Virus record (IMG/VR): IMGVR_UViG_3300020172_003900
Location: 1 to 52,423 of that record
Reading direction: 5' to 3' (one strand)
DNA: 52,423 nt
Source of the DNA: a virus
The translations under genes were made by a program, and so were the position numbers. Of the stretch, positions 1-9,034 are shown piece after piece; position 1 is the first letter of the stretch, and each line of letters begins with the position of its first letter. Under the pieces are notes generated by a model. That model was not told the origin of the DNA and made no database searches. It saw only the letters and a list, made by a program, of their open reading frames with translations.

Positions 1-1237
1 ATAATAAAGCCGTTAATTCAGCTTCAGCATCGATGTTGTGGAAAGCCGCAACGTCTTGAGCTAACTCAGGAGACCATTGTGCTCTTAATTTTCTTTCAGT
101 TACAGAAACAGTTACTGATTCTAAGTCGAAAGAAACCTCACCAATTTTATCTTCAAATTCAAGTTCTTCATATCTTCTGTAAACACCGATGAAAGAATCA
201 CCTGATGCTGCAGTTTCAATAGTAGTACCTGTGTAACCGTCAAGAGAATCTTGACCACAAGTAGCACATACTGGACACTGTAAGTCAACTTCTAAGTAGA
301 TACAACCTGTAGCGTCACAGATATCGTAGAATGAACCACCGTTACCTGCTGGATTACTACCACTTGTTCTTGGGAAGTTAGTTTTAGTATTTTCACCGTA
401 TTGAACGATTCCTTTACCGTATTGTTGAGTTACTACTCTGAATGATAAAGAAGTAGCAGCTTCTACAGTACAAGTACTTGCAGTACTAACTTCTAAACCA
501 GGACCTGCGATAATGTGTAAGTCAGAAAGGAATGCTTCGTTATCCATTTCGTTACCATCAGGACCGATTAATTTACCAGCACCTGCGTTAGCGAAACCAC
601 ATAATTTCATAATTACTTTTCTAACGTTTACTCCATCATACTCGTCAGTAGCGTTTACTAAGTTACTGTTAGACCAAACTTGTAATGTAGTGTTAGCCGT
701 AATAACTTCAAATCTACCTTTTGAGTAGTCGAATAAACCTGCTGGGTTTAATGTTGGTTCAGAACCTTCATAGAATAAATCGTAAAGGTTTTTAGTGTAA
801 GCACCTGTACCTTGGTAACCTGCGTCAGGGTTTCCAGGATAGTTTCCAGGAGAACCGATTGGAGCGTAGTGGTCACCAGATGTTGTAGTACCTGTGTTAT
901 AACCTTGGATTTTAGGTACGAAGTAGAACAATTTACCGATTGGTAAGTTCATTGCTTGTACTGATACGATGTCATTCGCTAATAATTTAGAGAATACTCT
1001 TCTTACGATAGGAAATACAACTGTTTCGAATGAACCAGATGAATCTGTCGCAGAAGCTTCGTTGATTAAGAAAGAAGCTTGGTTTTCATATAACTGAGCT
1101 ACGTTCTCTTTTAAGTGACCTTTAAGACCCTCTAAGAATCCTAATTTGTCCCATTTGTTGATTGTGTCTTCTTTAATAACTTTAAGGTGTTTTAAACCAA
1201 TGTTACCAACAAGACCGCTTTCTAATAATGCACCCAT
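1..1237 (-). CDS. 23: Major capsid protein, T4 gp23-like (3' end cut by window edge)
   Basis: This gene encodes the shell protein of a T4-type head; the first 412 codons are visible. I translated it by eye from ATG at 1237. The stretch VTERKLRAQWSPELAQD...HNIDAEAEL matches the gp23 signature (LKAEYSLELAQDL...GLDADAEL in T4). Near the N-terminus FLINEAS (residues 56-62) aligns with FLTEAE of T4 gp23, where the prohead protease cuts, so cleavage after Glu60 is likely. Unlike T4 gp23 as I know it, the middle carries clustered cysteines (DICDATGC and CPVCATC). It is the last visible gene of a minus-strand run portal, protease, scaffold, capsid, as in T4. The identification is firm; the cysteine role is unknown. 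Confidence 0.95.
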   Translation of the reverse strand, partial: MGALLESGLVGNIGLKHLKVIKEDTINKWDKLGFLEGLKGHLKENVAQLYENQASFLINEASATDSSGSFETVVFPIVRRVFSKLLANDIVSVQAMNLPIGKLFYFVPKIQGYNTGTTTSGDHYAPIGSPGNYPGNPDAGYQGTGAYTKNLYDLFYEGSEPTLNPAGLFDYSKGRFEVITANTTLQVWSNSNLVNATDEYDGVNVRKVIMKLCGFANAGAGKLIGPDGNEMDNEAFLSDLHIIAGPGLEVSTASTCTVEAATSLSFRVVTQQYGKGIVQYGENTKTNFPRTSGSNPAGNGGSFYDICDATGCIYLEVDLQCPVCATCGQDSLDGYTGTTIETAASGDSFIGVYRRYEELEFEDKIGEVSFDLESVTVSVTERKLRAQWSPELAQDVAAFHNIDAEAELTALL

Positions 1238-1264
1238 TTTAGTATTTTTTTTTTAAGTTTTATT

Positions 1265-2743
1265 TTATTTAATGATGTTCATTTTTGACATCAAATCCTT
1301 CATTCTTAAGAATTGAGGATTTTCGTAAGTTTTAGACTCAATTAAGTTAACTGCCGAACCTGAAGATGGATTTCTTTCCATTTTTTCTTGTAATGATTCT
1401 TTAACAACTGTTGCACTTCCTTGAGTAGATAACTCATCTTTTATTGTTTTATAAAGAGATTTAGACTCTTTTAAAGATTCAATGGAATCAAATCTTCTTA
1501 AAATGTTGATTTTTTCGTTTTTAGTTGTTGAATGTTCTGTGAATAATCTTGTAGCGTATGCTAAATTTGAATTAAACACTGCAACTTCATTTAACTTACT
1601 TCTGAAAATGTTTAAAGCTTTTCTATACTCTTCGTTTCTTTCTCTTAAAGTAACTAGCTCTTTTTCTACGTTCTCAACTTTTAAGTGACGTGGTGCTGCT
1701 TTTGGTTTATCTAAACCATTTCTACCCCATCTTTTTCCATTACCTAAGGTTCTTGATGCTTCAGAAGTTTCACCGTCTTGTTTAACAGTCTTTTTCATTT
1801 CCATCTTTTTACCTTCTTTGTATTCGAATTTAGGTTTACCCATTCCCATACCTTTTGGTTTCATTGTCATAGAACCTTCTTTAGTTTCCATCTTTTTACC
1901 TTCTTTGTATTCGAATTTAGGTTTACCCATTCCCATACCTTTTGGTTTGAATCCTTCTTTTGTTTCTGATTTTTTAATATCAGCGTTTTCGTTCCAGCCT
2001 TCATTGAATTCAAATTCTTCTTCAGATTCTTCGTCATCGAAGCTTCCTAAGTTTTCTAAGTTGTCAAAGTTGATTTCAAACTCTTCGTCTTCATCTTCAT
2101 CGTCCATAGAAATTTCTTCGAAATCTTCCATATCGTCATCCATTTCAATTTCAAACATAACTTCAGAATCATCGTCATCATCAGATTCTTCAATGTCTAA
2201 TTCAACATCGAAATCATCTTCACTTTCACCTAACGAAATTTTATATTCAACGTCTTCATTAGCATCTTCAAGGTCAATTGTATCACCGTCTTTTTTTACA
2301 ATAATACCGTCTTCCTCACCCATTGCTTTGAACACTTTTAAAATTTCTTCGTCAGATGCCATAGTTAAATCGATTGGTTCTTCGTCATCCATATCCATAG
2401 ATGTGAAATCGAACTCATCATCAGCAGACATATCATCCATATCTTCAGTATCGTCCATACCTTCAATATCTTCTAAATCGTCCGCCATATCATCGTCCAT
2501 TTCGTTATCATCTGAATCCTCGTCTTCTACATCTTCAATATCAGTATCCAATTGTTCGTCAACTTCCATTGTGATGTCTTCAAGGTCAGAATCTTCTTCA
2601 GTCTTTAAAGACTCTTTTACTAATTCGCTGATTTCTTGCTTCATTGTTGAAGCTAGTATTCCTTTTGCATTTTCAGCAACTACATTTTCCAAACTTTTCA
2701 TTTGGATTAGTGCCTCTTCTACAAGATTTTGTTTTTCTGCCAT
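1265..2743 (-). CDS. Acidic prohead core/scaffold protein (gp22 position)
   Basis: Likely the internal scaffold around which the capsid assembles. The call rests on position (between gp21-like protease and gp23) and composition, not on clear sequence identity to T4 gp22. I chose ATG 2743 (MAEKQNLVEEAL), 13 codons inside the longest frame, because the upstream codons lie in an AT-rich leader. Residues about 45-250 are extremely rich in Asp/Glu. A basic part follows, with two copies of a KPKGMGMGKPKFEYKEG block that come from an exact 64-base direct repeat. The C-terminal third is helical, with LIES near the end, a possible (L/I)xE prohead-protease site. The gene is separated from the upstream operon by a terminator and should have its own promoter. 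Confidence 0.7.
   Translation of the reverse strand: MAEKQNLVEEALIQMKSLENVVAENAKGILASTMKQEISELVKESLKTEEDSDLEDITMEVDEQLDTDIEDVEDEDSDDNEMDDDMADDLEDIEGMDDTEDMDDMSADDEFDFTSMDMDDEEPIDLTMASDEEILKVFKAMGEEDGIIVKKDGDTIDLEDANEDVEYKISLGESEDDFDVELDIEESDDDDDSEVMFEIEMDDDMEDFEEISMDDEDEDEEFEINFDNLENLGSFDDEESEEEFEFNEGWNENADIKKSETKEGFKPKGMGMGKPKFEYKEGKKMETKEGSMTMKPKGMGMGKPKFEYKEGKKMEMKKTVKQDGETSEASRTLGNGKRWGRNGLDKPKAAPRHLKVENVEKELVTLRERNEEYRKALNIFRSKLNEVAVFNSNLAYATRLFTEHSTTKNEKINILRRFDSIESLKESKSLYKTIKDELSTQGSATVVKESLQEKMERNPSSGSAVNLIESKTYENPQFLRMKDLMSKMNIIK
1798..1948. repeat. Exact 64-base direct repeat inside the scaffold gene
   Basis: Positions 1798-1861 and 1885-1948 are identical, with a period of 87 bases, so the repeat is in frame and duplicates a Gly/Met/Lys-rich peptide block. 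Identity at every base, including third positions, points to a recent duplication or ongoing homogenisation. Confidence 0.95.
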
Positions 2744-2910
2744 TTTTGATTTTATTTGTATATAAATATTTCCAAATATCAAAAAAGATTAAGATAACGA
2801 TATTGTTAAATTAATTTTTTTAGATTATTGGGTTTATTTTTTTATTTTTTTATAAATTAACGTCAGATTTAAGTATATAATACAACAAATATAAATATCA
2901 CCATAAACGA

Positions 2911-2940
2911 AAAAAGGAGGACTATTGTCCTCCTTTTAAA
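2911..2940 (-). terminator. Intrinsic terminator between the DUF4494-like gene and the scaffold gene
   Basis: A perfect stem AAAGGAGGAC / GTCCTCCTTT with a 4-base loop is followed on the minus strand by a run of T. It should end transcripts coming from gp17-gp20-gp21, so the scaffold and capsid genes need their own promoter within 2744-2910. Confidence 0.9.
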
Positions 2941-2955
2941 TAATTTATCTATTGA

Positions 2956-3168
2956 TTAGTCTTCGATAACTTCATCAATTTTACTTTCAGATACTGAAGT
3001 GATTCTCCAATCTTGGCTAAATGATTCATATCTTTTAGTAACTTTAGCCTCAACGTCTGTTACTGAAAAACCTTTAACCAATTTTTCTTCTCTGATTTTT
3101 TTAATCTTCCCTGTATTCTCGTCAGGTAAATCGTACTGAATTTTTGCTACAAAATATTTTTCGTCCAT
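2956..3168 (-). CDS. Small DUF4494-like protein
   Basis: A 70-residue protein, MDEKYFVAKIQYD..., with a pattern (short beta start, charged turn, KLVKGFSVTDVEAKV, then an acidic tail) that recalls the DUF4494 family common in Bacteroidota and their phages. The function of that family is not known to me. It sits five bases downstream of the prohead protease gene and directly before the terminator at 2911-2940, so it is the last gene of the packaging and head-protease transcript. The family call is from memory of the motif and is moderate. Confidence 0.6.
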   Translation of the reverse strand: MDEKYFVAKIQYDLPDENTGKIKKIREEKLVKGFSVTDVEAKVTKRYESFSQDWRITSVSESKIDEVIED

Positions 3169-3173
3169 AATAA

Positions 3174-3902
3174 TTATTTTCCTAAATAATCGGATAATTT
3201 TTTCATTAAGTCAAGCGATTTGTTTCCTGAATTAACATTCATACCTGTTGCCCTTGCCATTTGCATCTTTTTTTCCTCATCTAAATTCTCTTCATAGTTT
3301 GTTCTATCTTCAGGATTTAAAAATAAGTAAGCTCCTGGTGTTGATGGTGATGATACTAAATCAAAACAAATTAATTCGAAATCGTCTTGTACTTCATTTT
3401 GTTCTCCCTTTTTTGCTAAAGACCCAACCCCTCTTGAAGAGATACCTAAAGTAACTCCTTGTCTTAGATAGTTTGCGGCCATATCTCCTTTACAGGAAAT
3501 TACCCCTCTTTCGTGAAAACCTGGTGATGTTAATAATTTAATCTTACCCATTAGGATATTACCTTCCCACCAAATATCGGTAATTGAGTGGGACACTCTG
3601 TCTAAATCAATTAAAGATGATTCAGGGTGATTTAATTCTGAAAGTGCGGTACCTTTAGCAATTGCTTTTTTATAATTATCCGCTTCTCTTTTTAATATTC
3701 TTTCAGGATAAACTCTACCATTTCTATTTGGTGTATTGTATTTCTGTAAAACCGCATAGAATTCAAATGGTTTTGAATAATCTAAAAAATTCTTAGATTC
3801 TTTGATTATCTCTGAATTATATTTGTCGTTTGGTGACACATATCCAGCATCCCATTCAATCAGTATTCCTTTACCTGTTTCGCTTGGTCCTAATATTTTC
3901 AT
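3174..3902 (-). CDS. 21: Prohead core protease, T4 gp21-like
   Basis: A serine protease that matures the prohead by cutting scaffold, capsid and internal proteins after (I/L)xE. The 242 residues follow T4 gp21 closely: NRNGRVYPERIL (60-70), ELNHP with the candidate catalytic His92, IWWEGN (110-114), and GISSRGVGSL with the candidate nucleophile Ser155 or Ser156. Length and order of motifs fit the family (212 residues in T4). It lies between portal-side genes and the scaffold, the T4 order. A TATTTATT motif precedes the start, as for other late genes here. Confidence 0.93.
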   Translation of the reverse strand: MKILGPSETGKGILIEWDAGYVSPNDKYNSEIIKESKNFLDYSKPFEFYAVLQKYNTPNRNGRVYPERILKREADNYKKAIAKGTALSELNHPESSLIDLDRVSHSITDIWWEGNILMGKIKLLTSPGFHERGVISCKGDMAANYLRQGVTLGISSRGVGSLAKKGEQNEVQDDFELICFDLVSSPSTPGAYLFLNPEDRTNYEENLDEEKKMQMARATGMNVNSGNKSLDLMKKLSDYLGK

Positions 3903-3946
3903 TTTTTTCTTTTCTAAATAAATATACAGTAATTTGGATATTATAT

Positions 3947-4393
3947 TTAAACCTTTGAAGTTTGTTTTTTGGTTAATGTAAAACTAAAGTCTTCATTTTT
4001 AATAAAATTGTTTTTAATGATTTCGTCTGATATTGATTTTATACTATGTTTTAAGTCTATTGATTTAAAATCATTGTCAGGTTCTTTAAGATATAAGTAA
4101 CATTCTAAATTTAAAAAAGATTTTTTATTTAATTGTATCCCACTTGACCTAAGGTCTAAATCTACAATAAATTTATCTTCAAAAATACTTGTATTTATTG
4201 ACTCAAGGACTGAATGTTTTATTGACCTTGAGAGGTTATTTACAACCCTATTAGGTGATTCAATTTCAATCTTAGGTTCCGCCCAAGTTTGAATGTTTAT
4301 GTAAATTGACTTTAAATTTTTTGAATCTACCGTACCATAATTAACTTTGTAATTTCGGTACCCCGAAAGTTTTGCACTTTTGCCTTTTTTCAT
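3947..4393 (-). CDS. Conserved-position hypothetical head protein
   Basis: I do not recognise this 148-residue protein. It has a basic N-terminus (MKKGKSAKLSGYRNYKVNYG) and alternating beta-type and polar segments; no membrane segment or catalytic motif is visible. It lies between the portal-side gene at 4662-5366 and the protease gene, where T4 has small head genes 67 and 68, but there is no visible sequence link to them. A role in prohead assembly is only inferred from position. Confidence 0.6.
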   Translation of the reverse strand: MKKGKSAKLSGYRNYKVNYGTVDSKNLKSIYINIQTWAEPKIEIESPNRVVNNLSRSIKHSVLESINTSIFEDKFIVDLDLRSSGIQLNKKSFLNLECYLYLKEPDNDFKSIDLKHSIKSISDEIIKNNFIKNEDFSFTLTKKQTSKV

Positions 4394-4438
4394 TTTTTTT
4401 CATATTGTGTACTGTTTATGTTTAGTAAAAAAATACAC

Positions 4439-4464
4439 AATATTTTGTCATTAGTCAAAATATT
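4439..4464. promoter_or_regulatory. Operator-like inverted repeat upstream of the bS21 gene
   Basis: AATATTTTG (4439-4447) and CAAAATATT (4456-4464) are perfect inverted arms. The core TTGTCATTAGTCAAA closely matches TTGTCACAAGTCAAA at 14767-14781, upstream of the Clp ATPase gene. Both downstream genes are rare plus-strand genes. No clean TAnnTTTG box was found; GATATTTG near 4478 is a partial match. Confidence 0.5.
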
Positions 4465-4489
4465 TTTATATTAGCAGATATTTGTAATT

Positions 4490-4678
4490 ATGTTAATAGT
4501 AAAGATAGACCAAAAGACCCCTATTGAGAAGGCACTTAAAACTTTAAAGAGTAAAGTTATTAAGACAAAACAAAATGAGAATTTAAGGGAAAGAAAAGAG
4601 TTTGTAAAAAAATCAGTTCAAAAAAGAACGATTAAGAAAAACGCTATTTTTAGACAAAAAATTAAAGACTCTCATTAA
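4490..4678 (+). CDS. rpsU: Ribosomal protein bS21 homologue
   Basis: A 62-residue, strongly basic protein that aligns along its full length with bacterial S21: MLIV start, IEKALKTLKSKVIKT, LRERKEFVKKSVQKR, and a C-terminal RQKI. S21 is a small-subunit protein at the mRNA exit region; in Flavobacteria it helps cover the 3' tail of 16S rRNA. A phage copy could enter host 30S subunits and change which messages are translated. The gene is alone on the plus strand inside the minus-strand head operon, and its end overlaps the convergent neighbour by 17 bases. It has its own operator-like inverted repeat. The family call is strong; the effect on translation is inference. Confidence 0.88.
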   Translation: MLIVKIDQKTPIEKALKTLKSKVIKTKQNENLRERKEFVKKSVQKRTIKKNAIFRQKIKDSH

Positions 4679-5366
4679 GATTTTTCAATTTCAATAATGA
4701 CACTGAATCCATAGTGTCATTTTTTATTTTTGAAATTGTCTCATCTATTTTAGACTTAGTTTCTTTGTCTGAATTTTTAGATAAAGTTTCTAATTTTTCA
4801 ATAACCATTTCGCTCAACACCTCATATCTTTTAGATATTTCACTCTCTGACAATGTAGAATATTTTTTAATTTGTTCTAAATCAGATTCGTTTAAATTTT
4901 CTAAATAATTTTTAATAGTTGAGTTAGCAACTTCTACCATTTTTTCTAACGGTATATTAATACTTTCGGTCTGAATTTTTTTAGAACTAAGAGTGTTAAC
5001 AATGTTTTGTTTACTTGCAATTATATTTTCAATGATAAATGTATTTTTATTTAATACATTATCAATATCTTTATATTGATTTTCAGACTTAACATTTTTA
5101 GTCCATTCTACTAATTTAGAAATGGTATTCTCATTAATGTTTAATCTTTGGTATATGTCAACACATTCCGATAAGTAATCATCGGCAAAATCCTTAGAAA
5201 ACCCTTTTTCTTTTGATAACTCATCATAGATATGATAAGCCATATTAAGTAGTTCGTTTTCTAAAACTAATTTTTTAAATGTTTTAATTTCATTATTAAA
5301 CGTATTAGTTTTATATGATTCAACTAATTTAGTTTCTATTTTAGATTTTAAGTGTCCAAATTCCAT
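4662..5366 (-). CDS. Hypothetical helical protein next to portal
   Basis: A 234-residue, Lys/Glu/Ser-rich, mostly helical protein that I do not recognise. The longest frame starts at a TTG at 5393; ATG 5366 (MEFGHLKSKIETKL) is the better start because it avoids overlap with the portal stop and leaves an AT-rich leader with TATTTATT. Position directly after the portal suggests a head or prohead core role, such as the T4 gp67/gp68 slot, but no motif supports this. The C-terminal tail overlaps the end of the bS21 gene on the other strand. Confidence 0.6.
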   Translation of the reverse strand: MEFGHLKSKIETKLVESYKTNTFNNEIKTFKKLVLENELLNMAYHIYDELSKEKGFSKDFADDYLSECVDIYQRLNINENTISKLVEWTKNVKSENQYKDIDNVLNKNTFIIENIIASKQNIVNTLSSKKIQTESINIPLEKMVEVANSTIKNYLENLNESDLEQIKKYSTLSESEISKRYEVLSEMVIEKLETLSKNSDKETKSKIDETISKIKNDTMDSVSLLKLKNLNESL

Positions 5367-5389
5367 ATCAATATTTTTATTAATAAATA

Positions 5390-7225
5390 TCAACTATTTA
5401 GAAGTTTATCCAAAGCATCTCCTATTTCACCTAAAGAGTTTCTTCCTCTTGATAAATCAATCACTTCCTCTTCTGTTAAAAAGTCATCACTTTCAAGTAA
5501 AATATTTAAATTTTCTCTTTTAGATTCTGGGGTAATTCCCGCTGGTTCTGTTGTAGGTTCAGATGCAATAGGAGGTTCTTCTCCTCCACCTAAATCACTC
5601 ATCCCACCTAACGATGATGGTGATGTTTCCCCACCTGTATCATCTCCTGTTTCAGAAGTAGATGTTGTTCCAGTAGTACTACCATATAACTTGTCTACAG
5701 TATCAAAAATACCTGTTTTTGAAATTACTGTTGGGGTATCTGTTAATTCTTTACCAACTGCTCTTTCGAGTCTTTGTTGTTGTAAATCAAGTCTAATTTC
5801 CTCGTCAGAGAACCCAAGTACGTGTTTCTTAGCCCAAGATACTGATACAGGAGCAATACCTTCAATTGCGGTTACCGCATCTTTGTATAATAGTATTTTT
5901 TCTTTCCAAACATCAACTTTTAATAAATCTGCTTGTGTTGACGGATTAGTTAATGTTAATGTGAAATTAGATAATTCATCTTCAAACCCTAATAAAAATA
6001 AATGAATGATTGCAACTTTATTTAATTCTTGCAACATACTTTTTTGTATTCTATTAATAGTTCTTGCAAAACGAATATCTAATAATGATAAGTTTTTACC
6101 GTCTCCTACAGATTCTTCAAATCCTAAATAAGCTTTAGGTATTCTTAACGCGGTTACTAATTTCTTTTGAATATATTCAATATCCGCAATTTCTGAAAGG
6201 TTCTGAGCTCCTGGTAATGTTGTAATAGGGTCAGGTGCCGCCATATCACGAACAGGAATGAAGTAATCTTGGTCAACCGCCATTTGATTGAATCTCATAT
6301 CGACATTACCTGTTTTAGAGTCCACAACTTGGTCTCTTTTGAATTTGTTAGCAACACGTTGCACATACGGTTCAACGTCTTTATCATCCATATTACCGAC
6401 AAAGACTTTAAATATCCTTCTTTCAGGTGCACGTGATGTACGATATATTAACATAGCGTCTTCAGATAACAATAATTGTTTCCAAATACGTCTGGCTTTT
6501 TCCAACATAGAAGTACCATATGGGAGTTTTCTATCATCACCTAATAATCTAAAGTGAGCGATTTCCCAAGTATTAAATTCCATATCTCTATTTTTCCAAT
6601 TAAATCTTAACGCTTTTTGGTCAGATTCGTTATTGTCCAAATTAGATTTACCTTTCATACCCCTTTCAATCCTTTCGATTTCAATGTTAGGTAATTGCAT
6701 ACAACCAACAACTCCTTTGTCAGGGTCTAATTTTAAATAAACAAAATTATCACCATATTTGCAAGTGTTTCTTGTCCACATTGCTAAATTGGTATTGATG
6801 TCTAAATTATTATTAAATAAATCCGTTAATACTGATTTAATTCTTTTTGACTCTGAATATATTTGTAAAATGTAACCATTTTGGTCTGCAGTTGTAGATT
6901 CTTCAGCGTAGATATCTAAAGCCGCAGATATTTCAGGTGTATACTCCATTGATTCATAATCATAGTATGAGGCTAATCTTGTAGGTTCAAAGTAAACCCC
7001 TTGAGTATATAAATTGTTTTCAATTTTAGTCCACTGATTCGCTAAATAAACAGTTTGTTGAGCCTGTAATTTGGCTTTCTCAAATTCTTGTTGATTAGTA
7101 GTCTTAAGTAACTCTTTCTTATCATATCTAAAAGTCGGGTAATCCTGATTCAATAATGAATTAGGACCAAAAGTTTGTGATAACCTTTGCCAAACAGTTA
7201 AATTGTTATTTTTATTATTTTCCAT
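5390..7225 (-). CDS. 20: Portal vertex protein, T4 gp20-like
   Basis: Forms the dodecameric portal through which DNA is packaged and ejected. The 611 residues contain the T4 gp20 pattern: SYYDYESMEYTPEISAALDIYAEE (about 85-110), KYGDNFVYLKLD, a long helical region with RAPERRIFKVFVGN, and PKAYLGFEESVGDG (about 370-385). The length is somewhat above T4 gp20 (524), explained by a Gly/Ser/Thr/Glu-rich C-terminal tail. It starts 36 bases after the terminase stop, consistent with one packaging transcript. Confidence 0.95.
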   Translation of the reverse strand: MENNKNNNLTVWQRLSQTFGPNSLLNQDYPTFRYDKKELLKTTNQQEFEKAKLQAQQTVYLANQWTKIENNLYTQGVYFEPTRLASYYDYESMEYTPEISAALDIYAEESTTADQNGYILQIYSESKRIKSVLTDLFNNNLDINTNLAMWTRNTCKYGDNFVYLKLDPDKGVVGCMQLPNIEIERIERGMKGKSNLDNNESDQKALRFNWKNRDMEFNTWEIAHFRLLGDDRKLPYGTSMLEKARRIWKQLLLSEDAMLIYRTSRAPERRIFKVFVGNMDDKDVEPYVQRVANKFKRDQVVDSKTGNVDMRFNQMAVDQDYFIPVRDMAAPDPITTLPGAQNLSEIADIEYIQKKLVTALRIPKAYLGFEESVGDGKNLSLLDIRFARTINRIQKSMLQELNKVAIIHLFLLGFEDELSNFTLTLTNPSTQADLLKVDVWKEKILLYKDAVTAIEGIAPVSVSWAKKHVLGFSDEEIRLDLQQQRLERAVGKELTDTPTVISKTGIFDTVDKLYGSTTGTTSTSETGDDTGGETSPSSLGGMSDLGGGEEPPIASEPTTEPAGITPESKRENLNILLESDDFLTEEEVIDLSRGRNSLGEIGDALDKLLNS

Positions 7226-7261
7226 ATTTTAAATTTAATCAATCAAAAAAAATTATAAAGG

Positions 7262-9031
7262 TTATCTTTGAGAACCCCCGAACAACCATAAATATTTTTG
7301 ATAATCATTTTTAGTCGCTTCATTATTATAATTATGGTGATTTGGTATTCCAGCTGGCATTACAGGATTAAACGCAATATTTCGACTAGATTCTTCGTTA
7401 TTATTAATAGTCCAAGAACTTAACATCGCCTTTGTTTGTTCAGTAACTTTAGTTAATTGATTAAATGAATTTTCACCCACATAAGTCGCCATTGCAATTG
7501 CCATAATTAAATCATCGTGATGACCTTTTTGATGGTCAGGTCTACCATTTACGTAAATAAAAGTATTCATTTCATTGAACAATCTATTACTGTAAATTTT
7601 AAATCCGTGTCTCATTGACTCTTCAAAGGATGAAATAATTTGAACACGTTTATTGTTAAAATTAAGACCTGGAATTTTGTCTAACGCTTTTGGGTCGTAT
7701 TTCCATTTATTACCCATTTCAACACCGTCAATATACAAGTTTTTATAGTTCATTTCTTGTAATTTTCTTGCGGTTGAAACCCCCATACCACCTGTGATAT
7801 CGATTACTATAAACGCATTATACATCATAGCCCATTTGTACGCAATCTCAGCAGCAACGTCTGGCGGTATTTTACCAATATATTCTAATACTTGTTCTCT
7901 CTCATCAAAATCAATAATAATCATTGATGTAAAGTCTTCAGAATCACCTCTTGATACGTCAACTCCCATAATGTATTTGTGACCTTCAACAGGTTCTTTC
8001 CACATCCATAAAGCACCACCCATCATTTTGTTGTTTGGTTCTTTTAACATATTTTGTTTAATATCCTGTAACTGTTTTGAGTCAAATACGTTATCACCTG
8101 AACCTAAGAAATTACATTCCAACTCCTGAGATACTTTACGTTTGTCGTATTTAAGTTTTTTAACCATACTTTCAAACCAAGATGAAGTTGGTTTAAACCC
8201 ATCCGAAATTTTTTGTTTTATTTCTTCAAAATCTCTAGTTCTTGGGTCGGTCTTCGATAAATCAATAATTTCTAAATCTTTATAATCTTCACGATTTAAG
8301 AAATAGTGAATTAAATCTTCAACTTTAATTAATTGTAAATCTTTTGTGTATCTTGGGTCTTTAAACCAAAACATCTCAGAGATTTTGAAATCGTTCATAC
8401 CTCTTAATGCTTGGTCATAAATCTCATAATAAATTGGGTCGTATCCGTTTGGAGTTGATACCACAATAACCTTACCCCCTGTAGATAGGGACGCCATACA
8501 CGCTGACCAAAAATCTCCGTCAGCCTCAATAAACGCGGCCTCGTCAAATATAAGAATTGTTGGGGTATATCCCCTTAACGCATCTCGTGATGTTGCTACG
8601 GCTTTAACTTCACATCCGTTAGTTAACTTATAATGTCTTTGTGAATTTTTTTCATTCGAGAATCCAACACCAGTCCAATTTGGCCACTGTTCTGTAAATC
8701 CTCTAATTTTGTTAGCCATCTCCATTGATGTATCTAACTTGTTGGCAATAATTAGAATTTTTTCAGGTTTCTTTTTAGATGCAAAAACTATTTTTTTTGA
8801 AGCCCAAGCGGCGGTAACTGTAGACACACCTGCTTGACGGTATTTTAAAGCAATATTTTCGTTATAATTTTCGTAGTCTTCAAGTAATGATACTTGGTCA
8901 GGGAATAATTCTAATGGTACATACTGTGACACAGTATTATCGTAAGTTTGTAGATAAGTTTTAAGTGCGTAAGGAGTATTCTTTACGCACTTAGTATATT
9001 CTAATATTAATTGTTCTTTTGTGAATGACAT
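7262..9031 (-). CDS. 17: Terminase large subunit, T4 gp17-like
   Basis: The ATPase-nuclease motor that packages and cuts DNA. The N-terminal ATPase shows a variant Walker A, KYRQAGVST (63-71), in which the usual GKT lysine is missing and a lysine sits earlier, as in many phage terminases, and a Walker B, ILIFDEA (159-165). The C-terminal RNase H-type nuclease is marked by IMGVDVSRGDSEDFTS with Asp358, and further acidic residues follow (IDITGG, HHDDLIMA). At 589 residues it is near T4 gp17 (610). No small terminase is recognisable nearby. Confidence 0.94.
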   Translation of the reverse strand: MSFTKEQLILEYTKCVKNTPYALKTYLQTYDNTVSQYVPLELFPDQVSLLEDYENYNENIALKYRQAGVSTVTAAWASKKIVFASKKKPEKILIIANKLDTSMEMANKIRGFTEQWPNWTGVGFSNEKNSQRHYKLTNGCEVKAVATSRDALRGYTPTILIFDEAAFIEADGDFWSACMASLSTGGKVIVVSTPNGYDPIYYEIYDQALRGMNDFKISEMFWFKDPRYTKDLQLIKVEDLIHYFLNREDYKDLEIIDLSKTDPRTRDFEEIKQKISDGFKPTSSWFESMVKKLKYDKRKVSQELECNFLGSGDNVFDSKQLQDIKQNMLKEPNNKMMGGALWMWKEPVEGHKYIMGVDVSRGDSEDFTSMIIIDFDEREQVLEYIGKIPPDVAAEIAYKWAMMYNAFIVIDITGGMGVSTARKLQEMNYKNLYIDGVEMGNKWKYDPKALDKIPGLNFNNKRVQIISSFEESMRHGFKIYSNRLFNEMNTFIYVNGRPDHQKGHHDDLIMAIAMATYVGENSFNQLTKVTEQTKAMLSSWTINNNEESSRNIAFNPVMPAGIPNHHNYNNEATKNDYQKYLWLFGGSQR

Positions 9032-9034
9032 ACA

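Noticed and set aside
1778-2765. Long plus-strand frames opposite the scaffold gene
   Set aside because: They are Ser/Ile-rich shadows of the Asp/Glu-rich coding strand, with no independent start signals.
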